Assembly (NCBI GenBank): GCA_964589725.1
Contig: CAZPUJ010000251.1
Span: forward strand, 1 to 8,083
Source of the DNA: CAYSHJ01 sp964589725
Lineage (GTDB): Bacteria; Planctomycetota; Planctomycetia; Planctomycetales; Planctomycetaceae
Reading direction: 5' to 3'
DNA length: 8,083 nucleotides
The translations under genes were made by a program, and so were the position numbers. Positions 1 to 6,028 of this stretch are shown here, one piece after another (position 1 is the first letter of the stretch; each line of letters opens with the position of its first letter). The notes below the pieces were generated by a model, which saw only the letters and a program-made list of their open reading frames with translations, did not search any database and was not told the origin of the DNA.

Positions 1-323
1 TCGATTCCGGTGGCGAAGCGGTCGCCATTCGAAAACCCTTTGGCTGGATCGTGGCAGCTCGCACAGCTCACTTTGTTGTCGGCCGAGAGCCGGCCGTCGA
101 AGTACAACTGCTTGCCGAGTGCGATCTTCTCCGGCGACTGCGGGTTGTCAGACGGCACGGGAACGGTTGCAAGTCCGAGCGGCGCGGATCCTTTAGCTGA
201 TTTGCCGCCGTCCGTTTTGTCCGCCGCGGCGAGGCCGATGGCGAAGCCGAACAAGCTGCACGCGGTCGCGCCTCGTCTCAGCCAACTCCACGAACGAGAC
301 CGTGGTTGCAATTGTCTGGTCAT
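1..323 (-). CDS. Di-heme cytochrome c peroxidase / MauG family protein, N-terminal part (runs off the left edge)
   Basis: Only the first 107 codons are present; the rest lies outside the window. The translation has a basic N-terminus and a hydrophobic stretch (about residues 17-33), ending in LAAAD, which reads as a Sec-type signal peptide for export to the periplasm. After a short linker comes PVPSDNPQSPEKIALGKQLY, then FDGRLSADNKVSCASCHDPA. This is the typical start of the bacterial cytochrome c peroxidase/MauG family: 'ALGKxLYFDxRLS' followed by a CxxCH heme-c site, here CASCH at residues 87-91. Family members reduce hydrogen peroxide with electrons from small cytochromes, or carry out MauG-like oxidations. 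The second heme site and the residues that separate these functions are not visible. The start is supported by AAGGA at 333-337, 9 nt upstream of the ATG. The gene is divergent from the MoxR gene. Confidence 0.85.
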   Translation of the reverse strand, partial: MTRQLQPRSRSWSWLRRGATACSLFGFAIGLAAADKTDGGKSAKGSAPLGLATVPVPSDNPQSPEKIALGKQLYFDGRLSADNKVSCASCHDPAKGFSNGDRFATGI

Positions 324-415
324 GGTGAAGCATCCTTGTGAGTAGTCTCTGCCGACCAAACCGAATTTCAGTGCCCTTGTGAATAAGTTCCATTCGCGCC
401 GTTTGCAAGGGCCAT

Positions 416-433
416 GCCGTCGCCGTCGCCGTC
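416..433. repeat. Short tandem repeat, three exact copies of GCCGTC
   Basis: Three uninterrupted GCCGTC hexamers lie in the divergent intergenic region between the peroxidase and MoxR genes. The array is too short to call a regulatory element. A hexamer repeat could vary in length by slippage and change spacing in a promoter, but that is speculation. Confidence 0.5.
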
Positions 434-489
434 GACTGTTGAGATCCGCCGCAGGGACGCCAGCCAGGGCCGAGGGTTGAATGACGAGC

Positions 490-506
490 CACGATGAGTC
501 ATCGTG
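490..506. promoter_or_regulatory. Perfect 17-nt palindrome, candidate operator
   Basis: CACGATGAGTCATCGTG consists of two perfect 8-bp arms around one central base. It lies about 35 nt before the MoxR start codon and inside the only intergenic region shared with the divergent peroxidase gene. Size and symmetry fit a site for a dimeric transcription factor. No regulator gene is visible next to it, so the factor is unknown. A short RNA hairpin is less likely because the loop would be a single base. Confidence 0.4.
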
Positions 507-540
507 TTGCGGCCAACGCTGATCCTTTTCTCTTGCCGTG

Positions 541-1506
541 ATGAAGCACCGGACGATGACCGACGCCGCTTGGGTTGATGCTCACGACAAACTGGAACGC
601 CTGAAACGGAATCTGGCCACGGTCATTCGAGGTAAGACGGAGTGTATCGAGGTTCTCACGATCGCGCTCTTGGCCAACGGGTCGGTGCTGATGGAAGACG
701 TGCCGGGCGTCGGCAAGACGACGTTGGCCAAGGCACTCGCGCGGTCGGTCGATCTCAGCTTTCATCGCATTCAATTCACGCCCGACTTGCTGCCGGCGGA
801 CATTCTCGGCTCATCGATTTACAACCCGTCCGACGGTTCGTTCTCGTTTCGCAAAGGGCCGATCTTTTGCCACGTGCTGCTGGCCGACGAAATTAACCGA
901 GCCTCTCCGCGCACGCAGTCGGCCTTGTTGGAAGCGATGAGCGAAGCGCAGGCAACGATCGAATGCGAGCGGCACGTACTGCCGGAACCGTTCCTGGTGC
1001 TGGCCACGCAGAACCCCGTCGAATTCCACGGAACATACCCATTGCCGGAAGCTCAGTTGGACCGGTTCCTCGTGCTGCTGAACTTGGGCTATCCCGACGT
1101 GCAGACGGAAGTCGGCATCCTGTTTTCGCAGCAAGAGTCGCATCCGCTGGAAAGCTTGGAACCAGTGCTCGGCGCTGACGACTTATTGGCTCTTCAAAAG
1201 GAAGTCCGACACGTGCGCGTCGAGTTGACTGTGGCTCGGTACATCGTGGAGGTCGTCCATGAAACCCGCAAAGACCCACGCCTGAAACTGGGGGTCAGCC
1301 CGCGCGGTTCGCTCATGTTGTTTCGCGCGTCGCAAGCCGCAGCGTTCTCGCGAGGCCGCAATTACGTGCTGCCCGACGATGTGCAAGAGTTAGCGCCGTA
1401 CGTCTTGCCGCATCGCGTGATCTTGACCTCGCAAAGCAAGTACGCAGGCGTCTCGAAAGTGGACGCCATCGCCGATGTGCTGAAGCGTGTGCCGGTGCCG
1501 ACGTGA
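541..1506 (+). CDS. MoxR-type AAA+ ATPase
   Basis: The 321-residue product has the full set of MoxR-family AAA+ motifs. Walker A is PGVGKTTL (residues 55-62), Walker B is HVLLADEINRA (111-121, acidic pair D116/E117), sensor 1 is LATQNP (154-159, N158), the arginine-finger region is EAQLDRF (170-176, R175), and sensor 2 is GVSPRG (251-256, R255). The length is normal for the family. MoxR proteins are cytoplasmic ATPases thought to act as chaperones in maturing or activating partner complexes, usually with DUF58 and von Willebrand factor A proteins encoded just downstream. No such partner follows here: the next feature is a hairpin repeat and then a lactonase gene. The start is uncertain, since there is no clear Shine-Dalgarno sequence. 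GTG 538, ATG 541 and ATG 556 are all in frame, and many relatives begin close to the position of ATG 556 (MTDAAW). Confidence 0.93.
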   Translation: MKHRTMTDAAWVDAHDKLERLKRNLATVIRGKTECIEVLTIALLANGSVLMEDVPGVGKTTLAKALARSVDLSFHRIQFTPDLLPADILGSSIYNPSDGSFSFRKGPIFCHVLLADEINRASPRTQSALLEAMSEAQATIECERHVLPEPFLVLATQNPVEFHGTYPLPEAQLDRFLVLLNLGYPDVQTEVGILFSQQESHPLESLEPVLGADDLLALQKEVRHVRVELTVARYIVEVVHETRKDPRLKLGVSPRGSLMLFRASQAAAFSRGRNYVLPDDVQELAPYVLPHRVILTSQSKYAGVSKVDAIADVLKRVPVPT

Positions 1507-1546
1507 AACTCCACGCGGGCGAGATTGAGAGAATCGTTGCTGAAGC

Positions 1547-1610
1547 ACACTAACCCGAAGCGTAAGCGAGGTAGTTCGTTCTGTCCCTCGCTTACACTTC
1601 GGGTTGGTGT
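1547..1610. repeat. Imperfect 25-bp inverted repeat (hairpin), planctomycete-type interspersed repeat
   Basis: The left arm (1547-1571) and right arm (1586-1610) are reverse complements at 23 of 25 positions, around a 14-nt loop (1572-1585). Of the two non-Watson-Crick positions, 1551/1606 is a G-U wobble in a plus-strand transcript and 1561/1596 is a C/A mismatch. Read on the minus strand the element gives TPTRSVSEGQNELPRLRFG, a string I associate with spurious ORFs scattered through planctomycete genomes. That points to a dispersed repeat family rather than a gene. It lies between two co-directional genes and could shield or end MoxR transcripts, but no T-run follows it, so a classical intrinsic terminator is not supported. 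Confidence 0.8.
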
Positions 1611-1697
1611 CAGCATCGGCCACGAGCGGTAAGAATAAGTCATCGGTCGGGTGTCGTTGGTTCTTTGCAAACCATTCGCAAACAAGGAGTCTGAACA

Positions 1698-2864
1698 ATG
1701 AATCGTTTTTGGAAGTTCACAACCGTGGCGTTTGGGGTTTTGGGGATCGTGGCTGGAGAAATATCAATGGCTGACGAGCCAAGCGGCAAGCAGAGGGTGT
1801 ACATCGGCACGTACACCGGGCCGCAGAGCAAAGGGGTCTATCGCAGTGAACTCGATCTGGCGACCGGCAAGCTGTCGGCTCCGGTGCTCGCTGGCGAGGC
1901 GGCTAGTCCGTCGTTTTTGGCGATCGCGCCAAACCAGAGATTCTTGTATTCGGTCGGCGAGGTCAGCGACTTCGGGGGCCAGAAAGCCGGCGCGGTGAAT
2001 GCCTTCGCGATCGATGGATCGACCGGCGATCTGAAGCTGCTCAATCAACAGTCGTCCGGCGGATCGGGGCCGTGTCACGTGGTCGTCGACCGCGAGGGGA
2101 AGAACGTGCTGGTCGCGAATTACGGCGGTGGTAGCGCGGCGGTCTTGCCCATTCAGAAAGACGGCAAACTCGGCGAGGCGTCGAGCTTCATGCAGCACAC
2201 CGGTACGAGCGTCGACAAAGGACGTCAAAGTTCCCCGCACGCGCACTCGATCAATGTTGACCCGAAGAACCGCTTCGCGTTCGTGGCCGATCTCGGTTTG
2301 GACAAGGTACTTATTTATCGCTTCGACTCGGCCAAGGGCACAATCGCGGCGAACGATCCACCAGCGGCGAATGTCGAGCCTGGTTCCGGCCCGCGACATT
2401 TCGCGTTTCATCCGACCGGCAAGTTCGCCTACGTCATCAACGAAATGCTGCTGACCGTGACGGCATTCCAGTACGACGCCGACAAAGGAGTCCTCACCGC
2501 GCAGCAAACGATCTCGACATTGCCTGAGGGAGTCACCGACCGCAAAGGGATGTCGACCGCCGAGGTGCAAGTCCATCCCAGCGGCAAATTCTTGTACGGC
2601 TCGAACCGCGGCCATCACAGCATCGCGATCTTCAGCATCGATCAAAGCAACGGAAAGCTGACAGCCGTCGGCCATCAAGGGATGGGCATCAAGACGCCAC
2701 GCAACTTCGGCATCGACCCGACCGGCAACTATCTGCTCGTCGCCAATCAAGACGGTCACAGCGTGATCGTCTTCCGCATGAACCCAACCTCGGGCCAACT
2801 GGCACCAACCAGCTCAACGATTGAGGTAGCGTCGCCGGTGTGCGTGAAGTTTCTGCCGTTGTAA
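1698..2864 (+). CDS. Secreted lactonase-family beta-propeller protein (6-phosphogluconolactonase-like, PF10282 type)
   Basis: The 388-residue product starts with a signal peptide (residues 1 to about 25, MNRFWK then a hydrophobic core, likely cleaved after SMA). Propeller blades follow at regular intervals: RVYIGTYTG (33-41), PSFLAIAPNQRFLYSV (71-86), GPCHVVVDREGKNVLVANYG (124-143), PHAHSINVDPKNRFAFVADL (180-199), GPRHFAFHPTGKFAYVINE (231-249), VQVHPSGKFLYGSNRGHHS (290-308) and PRNFGIDPTGNYLLVANQDG (334-353). This is the pattern of seven-bladed lactonases related to YbhE/Pgl and to muconate cycloisomerase-like propellers. Cytosolic Pgl hydrolyses 6-phosphoglucono-1,5-lactone. This copy appears to be exported, so its natural substrate may be another sugar lactone; that is inference. 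The start is firm: AAGGAG at 1684-1689 lies 8 nt before the ATG. Transcription probably ends at the hairpin at 2895-2930. Confidence 0.88.
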   Translation: MNRFWKFTTVAFGVLGIVAGEISMADEPSGKQRVYIGTYTGPQSKGVYRSELDLATGKLSAPVLAGEAASPSFLAIAPNQRFLYSVGEVSDFGGQKAGAVNAFAIDGSTGDLKLLNQQSSGGSGPCHVVVDREGKNVLVANYGGGSAAVLPIQKDGKLGEASSFMQHTGTSVDKGRQSSPHAHSINVDPKNRFAFVADLGLDKVLIYRFDSAKGTIAANDPPAANVEPGSGPRHFAFHPTGKFAYVINEMLLTVTAFQYDADKGVLTAQQTISTLPEGVTDRKGMSTAEVQVHPSGKFLYGSNRGHHSIAIFSIDQSNGKLTAVGHQGMGIKTPRNFGIDPTGNYLLVANQDGHSVIVFRMNPTSGQLAPTSSTIEVASPVCVKFLPL

Positions 2865-2894
2865 GGTCTTAGTGCCTCAGTGGAGTAGAAACGA

Positions 2895-2930
2895 ACGAGG
2901 CCGTCCCCGCATTCGCTGGGACGGCCTCGT
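2895..2930. terminator. Bidirectional hairpin terminator between convergent genes
   Basis: ACGAGGCCGTCCC (2895-2907) pairs perfectly with GGGACGGCCTCGT (2918-2930): a 13-bp GC-rich stem with a 10-nt loop. It lies 30 nt past the stop of the lactonase gene and 41 nt past the stop of the convergent cysteine-rich repeat gene, so it is well placed to end both transcripts. The flanks are only moderately T-rich: GATCTTGTTG follows on the plus strand and TCGTTTCTAC on the minus strand. Confidence 0.75.
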
Positions 2931-2971
2931 GATCTTGTTGACGTCAGCGCACATTGTAAACGTGTTGGACG

Positions 2972-4327
2972 TTATGCCTTCTTGTCGGAGGTCGGCTCGG
3001 ACGTTGGAATCGTTTCCAGCTTCTCTGGCAACGGCTCGACCGGCGACGTCGGAGGCATTGGGGTTTCGCGCGGCTGCTCGACCCCTGGATTGCTGACTCC
3101 GCACGGATTGCAGGTCGCCGGAGTTGAATCGCAGACCGTGACAGGAACCATGCGACAGACCTCATAGGCGACTTGCCTCGGCACACAGCGAGCCACGCAG
3201 CGCGTGTACGTCGTCGGAACCTGTGTCGCGACGCAACGAGCGACTCGCTGAGTCACTGTGTACGGCACTTGCCGGCAGACTTGATACGGTACTTGGCACG
3301 TCTTGGTCTCTTGGACTGTGCGACAGGTGGTGACGGGCACGTTGCGAACCTGCTCTTCCTTCACCCAGCGGCACGTTTGATACGGCACCTTCCTGGTGAC
3401 AGTCTCATTCACATAATTGCAGGTCCGGATCGGAATGCGATCGACGACTTCTTCGTTGACCCAGCGGCAAGTCTTCGTGGGAATCTGCTCGACCACTTCC
3501 TCCGACACGTACCGGCATACCTGTTGCGGGCAAACTTGTCGCACCACTTGCGGCTCGTAGGTGGTGTAGCTCACTTGCCGCTGCACGACCTGCGGAACCC
3601 AAACGCGGTACGCCACCGAGGTACATTGCGGTTGCCAACTCATGCACGGAGTCGGACCGCAAGGACCACCCGGATTGCAGCCCATGACTGGGCGCGGCCA
3701 AGTCGGCACACAGGCTTGCTTGCAAACCCACGTTCCGCAAACTTGAGGGACCGTCGTGCAGTGCGTGACCGGTCGCATGACCGTGTGACAGACTTCACGA
3801 TTGACCGTCTCGACTACGGGCCGCATGACCGTGCGACGGCACTCGCGAACCGAGTTCTCCCAAACCGGTCTCGCCACAGTGCGGCGACATTCGCGAACCG
3901 ACTCTTCCCAGACCGGCCGGCAGACCGTGTAGCTGCAATCTCGTTCGCAGGTCTCGTACACCGGCCTCATCACACAGTAGCGTTCTTCGCGGCAGGCGGT
4001 CTCCGAAACTTGCCGGCAAACATTGTAGCTGACTTCGCGATAGGCCGTCTCGACGACGGTCCTGTTGCAAGTGACTTCACGCTCGTCCCAAACAGTTTCG
4101 TACACCGTCTTGTTGCAGGTGACTTGTTCGGGTTCATAGACCGTTTCGTACACGGTCCGATAGCACGTTTGTCGTTCGACCCTGCAGGCGGTGTAGCATG
4201 CCGACGGTTGGCAAGCGGTCGTCGGACAACAACCGTAACCAGCAGCACCGCAATAGCCGCCCGCTTGCACAGGGCTCGCCGCGGCAACGGCCGCGATGGC
4301 CACTAATCCCATCACAAAGGCTCTCAT
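2972..4327 (-). CDS. Secreted cysteine-rich 16-residue-repeat protein, YTV-domain-like (planctomycete cell-envelope type)
   Basis: The 451-residue product begins with a clear signal peptide (MRAFVMGLVAIAAVAAASPVQA, cleavage before GGYCG). By my count it has 41 cysteines, about 9%. An N-terminal repeat block (about 55-190) has cysteines at 55, 71, 87 and again at 131, 147, 163, with units such as CNKTVYETVWDEREVT and CRRTVARPVWENSVRE. A central linker (about 197-266) is rich in Gly, Pro, Trp and Cys. A second block has cysteines at exactly 16-residue spacing at 271, 287, 303, 319, 335 and 351, with units such as CRYVSEEVVEQIPTKT. The tail (about 410-451) is Pro/Glu/Ser/Thr-rich and lacks cysteine. 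YTV occurs at 133-135, and PYTVTQ at 355-360. This resembles the planctomycete YTV family (PF07639), reported in Rhodopirellula and linked to the cell wall. A disulfide-stabilised envelope or surface role is inferred. An upstream in-frame ATG at 4477 was rejected because the signal peptide and ribosome site both fit 4327. Confidence 0.85.
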   Translation of the reverse strand: MRAFVMGLVAIAAVAAASPVQAGGYCGAAGYGCCPTTACQPSACYTACRVERQTCYRTVYETVYEPEQVTCNKTVYETVWDEREVTCNRTVVETAYREVSYNVCRQVSETACREERYCVMRPVYETCERDCSYTVCRPVWEESVRECRRTVARPVWENSVRECRRTVMRPVVETVNREVCHTVMRPVTHCTTVPQVCGTWVCKQACVPTWPRPVMGCNPGGPCGPTPCMSWQPQCTSVAYRVWVPQVVQRQVSYTTYEPQVVRQVCPQQVCRYVSEEVVEQIPTKTCRWVNEEVVDRIPIRTCNYVNETVTRKVPYQTCRWVKEEQVRNVPVTTCRTVQETKTCQVPYQVCRQVPYTVTQRVARCVATQVPTTYTRCVARCVPRQVAYEVCRMVPVTVCDSTPATCNPCGVSNPGVEQPRETPMPPTSPVEPLPEKLETIPTSEPTSDKKA

Positions 4328-4333
4328 GACTGT

Positions 4334-4338
4334 CTCCT
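4334..4338 (-). promoter_or_regulatory. Ribosome binding site that fixes the start of the cysteine-rich repeat gene
   Basis: AGGAG on the minus strand lies 6 nt upstream of the ATG at 4327. It selects the signal-peptide start over the in-frame ATG 50 codons further upstream, at 4477. Confidence 0.75.
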
Positions 4339-4362
4339 CTGGGGTGTTCGTCTCGACTCCAA

Positions 4363-4403
4363 GCGAGGGGTTCAACCTCGCGGCCGGCGTGGTAGACCGC
4401 CGG
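4363..4403 (-). other. Two adjacent small stem-loops in the probable leader of the cysteine-rich repeat gene
   Basis: On the plus strand GCGAGG (4363-4368) pairs with CCTCGC (4376-4381), and directly beside it CCGGCG (4384-4389) pairs with CGCCGG (4398-4403). Both are perfect 6-bp stems with loops of 7 and 8 nt. They lie 36-76 nt upstream of the minus-strand start codon, so they would be in the 5' untranslated RNA if transcription begins beyond 4403. They could affect mRNA stability or translation. Six-bp GC stems are not rare in GC-rich DNA, so confidence is low. Confidence 0.3.
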
Positions 4404-4417
4404 TCTGGTTCTCGGGT

Positions 4418-4515
4418 TTGTGCGAATAGCGTAAACTGCGGCGACGCTGCACGCGAGCGAAAAGTTCGCGAATCCACGGATTGTGCGACGAGCGACGAAT
4501 GTTTACTCGCACAAT
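4418..4515. promoter_or_regulatory. Cluster of three TTGTGCGA elements in a divergent promoter region
   Basis: TTGTGCGA occurs at 4418-4425 and 4481-4488 on the plus strand and inverted (TCGCACAA) at 4507-4514. The last two form an inverted repeat with 9-bp perfect arms (4480-4488 and 4507-4515) and an 18-nt spacer. The first two copies are 63 bp apart, about six helical turns. The cluster sits between the divergent cysteine-rich repeat gene and the FAD-dehydrogenase gene, as expected for a transcription-factor site controlling one or both. No matching regulator is encoded in the window. Confidence 0.45.
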
Positions 4516-4586
4516 TGTTACCGTCCGCAAGGTTTCCCTGGTCGGCCCTGATCGACAGAACTCATTTCTGCCGCACGGTGTTTCTG

Positions 4587-6005
4587 ATGGACACAACCGG
4601 TTCGATCGCTGTCCCGAACGCATTCGCCAACGTCGCCGAGCGAGCGGCTGTCGTGAGTTACCTTCAGTTGCTGCTAGGAGATCGCTGCTGTGTCACAGCC
4701 GATGAACGGCAGCGACATGCGAAAGACGTTTCGCATCACGGGCCCGCTCCGCCGGATTGTGTGGCGTTCCCGCAGTCAAACGAGGAAATCTCCGAGATCG
4801 TGCGGCTGTGCCACGCGCACCGCATGCCGTTAATCCCGTTCGGCACCGGAACGGCGGTCGAAGGCGGAGTCGTGGCCGTTCACGGCGGAGTCAGCCTTGA
4901 CGTCAGTAACATGAATCACATCTTGCGATTCAGTCCCGACGACATGGACGTGGATGTGCAAGCCGGCGTCACGCGGTTGCAGCTCAATCGGTACTTGGAC
5001 GTGTCGGGTACGAAGCTGTGTTTCCCGATCGACCCGGGAGCCGACTGCACTCTGGGCGGCATGACCGCCACGCGAGCCTCCGGCACAGCCGCTGTCCGCT
5101 ACGGCACGATGCGCGATCGAGTGCTCGGCCTGACGGCCGTGTTGGCGAACGGCGACGTGATCCGCGTCGGCAGTCGAGCTCGCAAATCGTCCGCCGGCTA
5201 CGACCTCGCGCATCTCTTTGTCGGCTCGGAGGGAACGCTCGGCGTGATCACCGAGGTCACGCTGCGGTTGGCTCAGCTGCCGGAAGCGATCAGCGCGGCG
5301 GTGTGCGCGTTCACGGATATCGATTCGGTGGTCAATGCCGTCATCATGATTCTGACGTCCGGTATCCCGATAGCTCGCATGGAACTGCTGGACGAGGTGC
5401 AGATGTCGGCCGTGAATCGTTACAGCGGACTGAGCTACCGCGAGACGCCGACGTTGTTTCTCGAGTTTCACGGCAGCGCGGCCGGAGTCGTCGAACAAAC
5501 CGAAGTCGCCGCCGCGATCGTGGGACGATTCTCGAGCGAACCGTTTCAATGGGCGACCGACGAGATGGAACGTCGTCGACTGTGGCAAGCTCGTCACGAC
5601 GGCTATTACGCGTCGCTCGCGCTGCGGCCGAACGCCGTCGGCTACGTGACGGATGTGTGTGTCCCGATCTCGAACTTGGCGGAGTGCCTTCGTCGCACGA
5701 AGCAGACACTGCGACAAACTCGGATTCCGGCCCCGCTATTCGGTCACGTCGGCGACGGGAATTTTCATATCGTTTTCCCAATCGACCCGAACTCGCACGA
5801 GGAGCTTGCTGAAGTGCAACGACTCAGTGACGAACTCGTTCAGCACGCGCTTGACCTCGGCGGCACATGCACTGGCGAGCACGGAATCGGACTCGGCAAG
5901 CGCGACGCCCTGTGTCGTGAATTCGGTCCAGCGGTTGACGTCATGCGCTCGATCAAGCAGGCTCTTGACCCGCGCAGCATCATGAATCCCGGCAAAGTGC
6001 TGTAG
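4587..6005 (+). CDS. FAD-linked oxidase, D-lactate dehydrogenase (cytochrome)/glycolate oxidase GlcD type
   Basis: The 472-residue product has the two-domain layout of the D-2-hydroxyacid dehydrogenases that use FAD. The N-terminal FAD-binding domain (PCMH/FAD_binding_4 type, about 55-235) has PFGTGTAVEGG (84-94), DPGADCTLGGM (149-159), ASGTAAVRYGTMRDRVLGL (164-182) and GSEGTLGVITE (213-223). The C-terminal FAD-oxidase domain (about 236-472) has the metal/substrate-site motif GHVGDGNFH (386-394), GEHGIG (430-435) and the terminal MNPGKVL. Length is normal. Such enzymes oxidise D-lactate, glycolate or related 2-hydroxyacids and pass electrons to quinone or a cytochrome. The substrate cannot be fixed from the sequence, and no GlcE/GlcF-like subunits are adjacent, which favours a stand-alone D-lactate-dehydrogenase-like enzyme. 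No clear Shine-Dalgarno is visible; GTG 4578 is a possible alternative start. The frame stays open to 4296 but would then overlap the opposing gene. Confidence 0.88.
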   Translation: MDTTGSIAVPNAFANVAERAAVVSYLQLLLGDRCCVTADERQRHAKDVSHHGPAPPDCVAFPQSNEEISEIVRLCHAHRMPLIPFGTGTAVEGGVVAVHGGVSLDVSNMNHILRFSPDDMDVDVQAGVTRLQLNRYLDVSGTKLCFPIDPGADCTLGGMTATRASGTAAVRYGTMRDRVLGLTAVLANGDVIRVGSRARKSSAGYDLAHLFVGSEGTLGVITEVTLRLAQLPEAISAAVCAFTDIDSVVNAVIMILTSGIPIARMELLDEVQMSAVNRYSGLSYRETPTLFLEFHGSAAGVVEQTEVAAAIVGRFSSEPFQWATDEMERRRLWQARHDGYYASLALRPNAVGYVTDVCVPISNLAECLRRTKQTLRQTRIPAPLFGHVGDGNFHIVFPIDPNSHEELAEVQRLSDELVQHALDLGGTCTGEHGIGLGKRDALCREFGPAVDVMRSIKQALDPRSIMNPGKVL

Positions 6006-6028
6006 CCCCACAGCTTCAGGAGCAGATC

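Noticed and set aside
384..396. GGAACTT on the minus strand, resembling the -35 element of an ECF sigma-factor promoter, ahead of the peroxidase gene
   Set aside because: No matching -10 element is found at the expected 16-17 nt spacing.
1362..1698. Minus-strand open frames of about 100 codons covering the end of MoxR and the hairpin repeat
   Set aside because: They arise because the dispersed repeat is translatable in several frames. They overlap MoxR antisense and show no gene-like features.
1764..2798. A 344-codon open frame on the minus strand across the lactonase gene
   Set aside because: It is a shadow of the propeller-coding frame, with no motifs and no ribosome site.
3173..4306. A 377-codon open frame on the plus strand, opposite the cysteine-rich repeat gene
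   Set aside because: It is the exact antisense of a repetitive coding sequence whose restricted codons keep the opposite strand open. Its Arg/His/Ala-rich translation has no recognisable domain, and the minus strand has a signal peptide, ribosome site and regular repeats.
4328..4477. Extension of the cysteine-rich repeat protein to an upstream in-frame ATG (50 extra residues)
   Set aside because: It would bury a clear signal peptide, and the AGGAG site fits the ATG at 4327.
4296..4586. Upstream extension of the FAD dehydrogenase frame by 97 codons
   Set aside because: The added residues do not look like the family, and the extension would overlap the signal-peptide end of the opposing gene. 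The family N-terminus fits the ATG at 4587.
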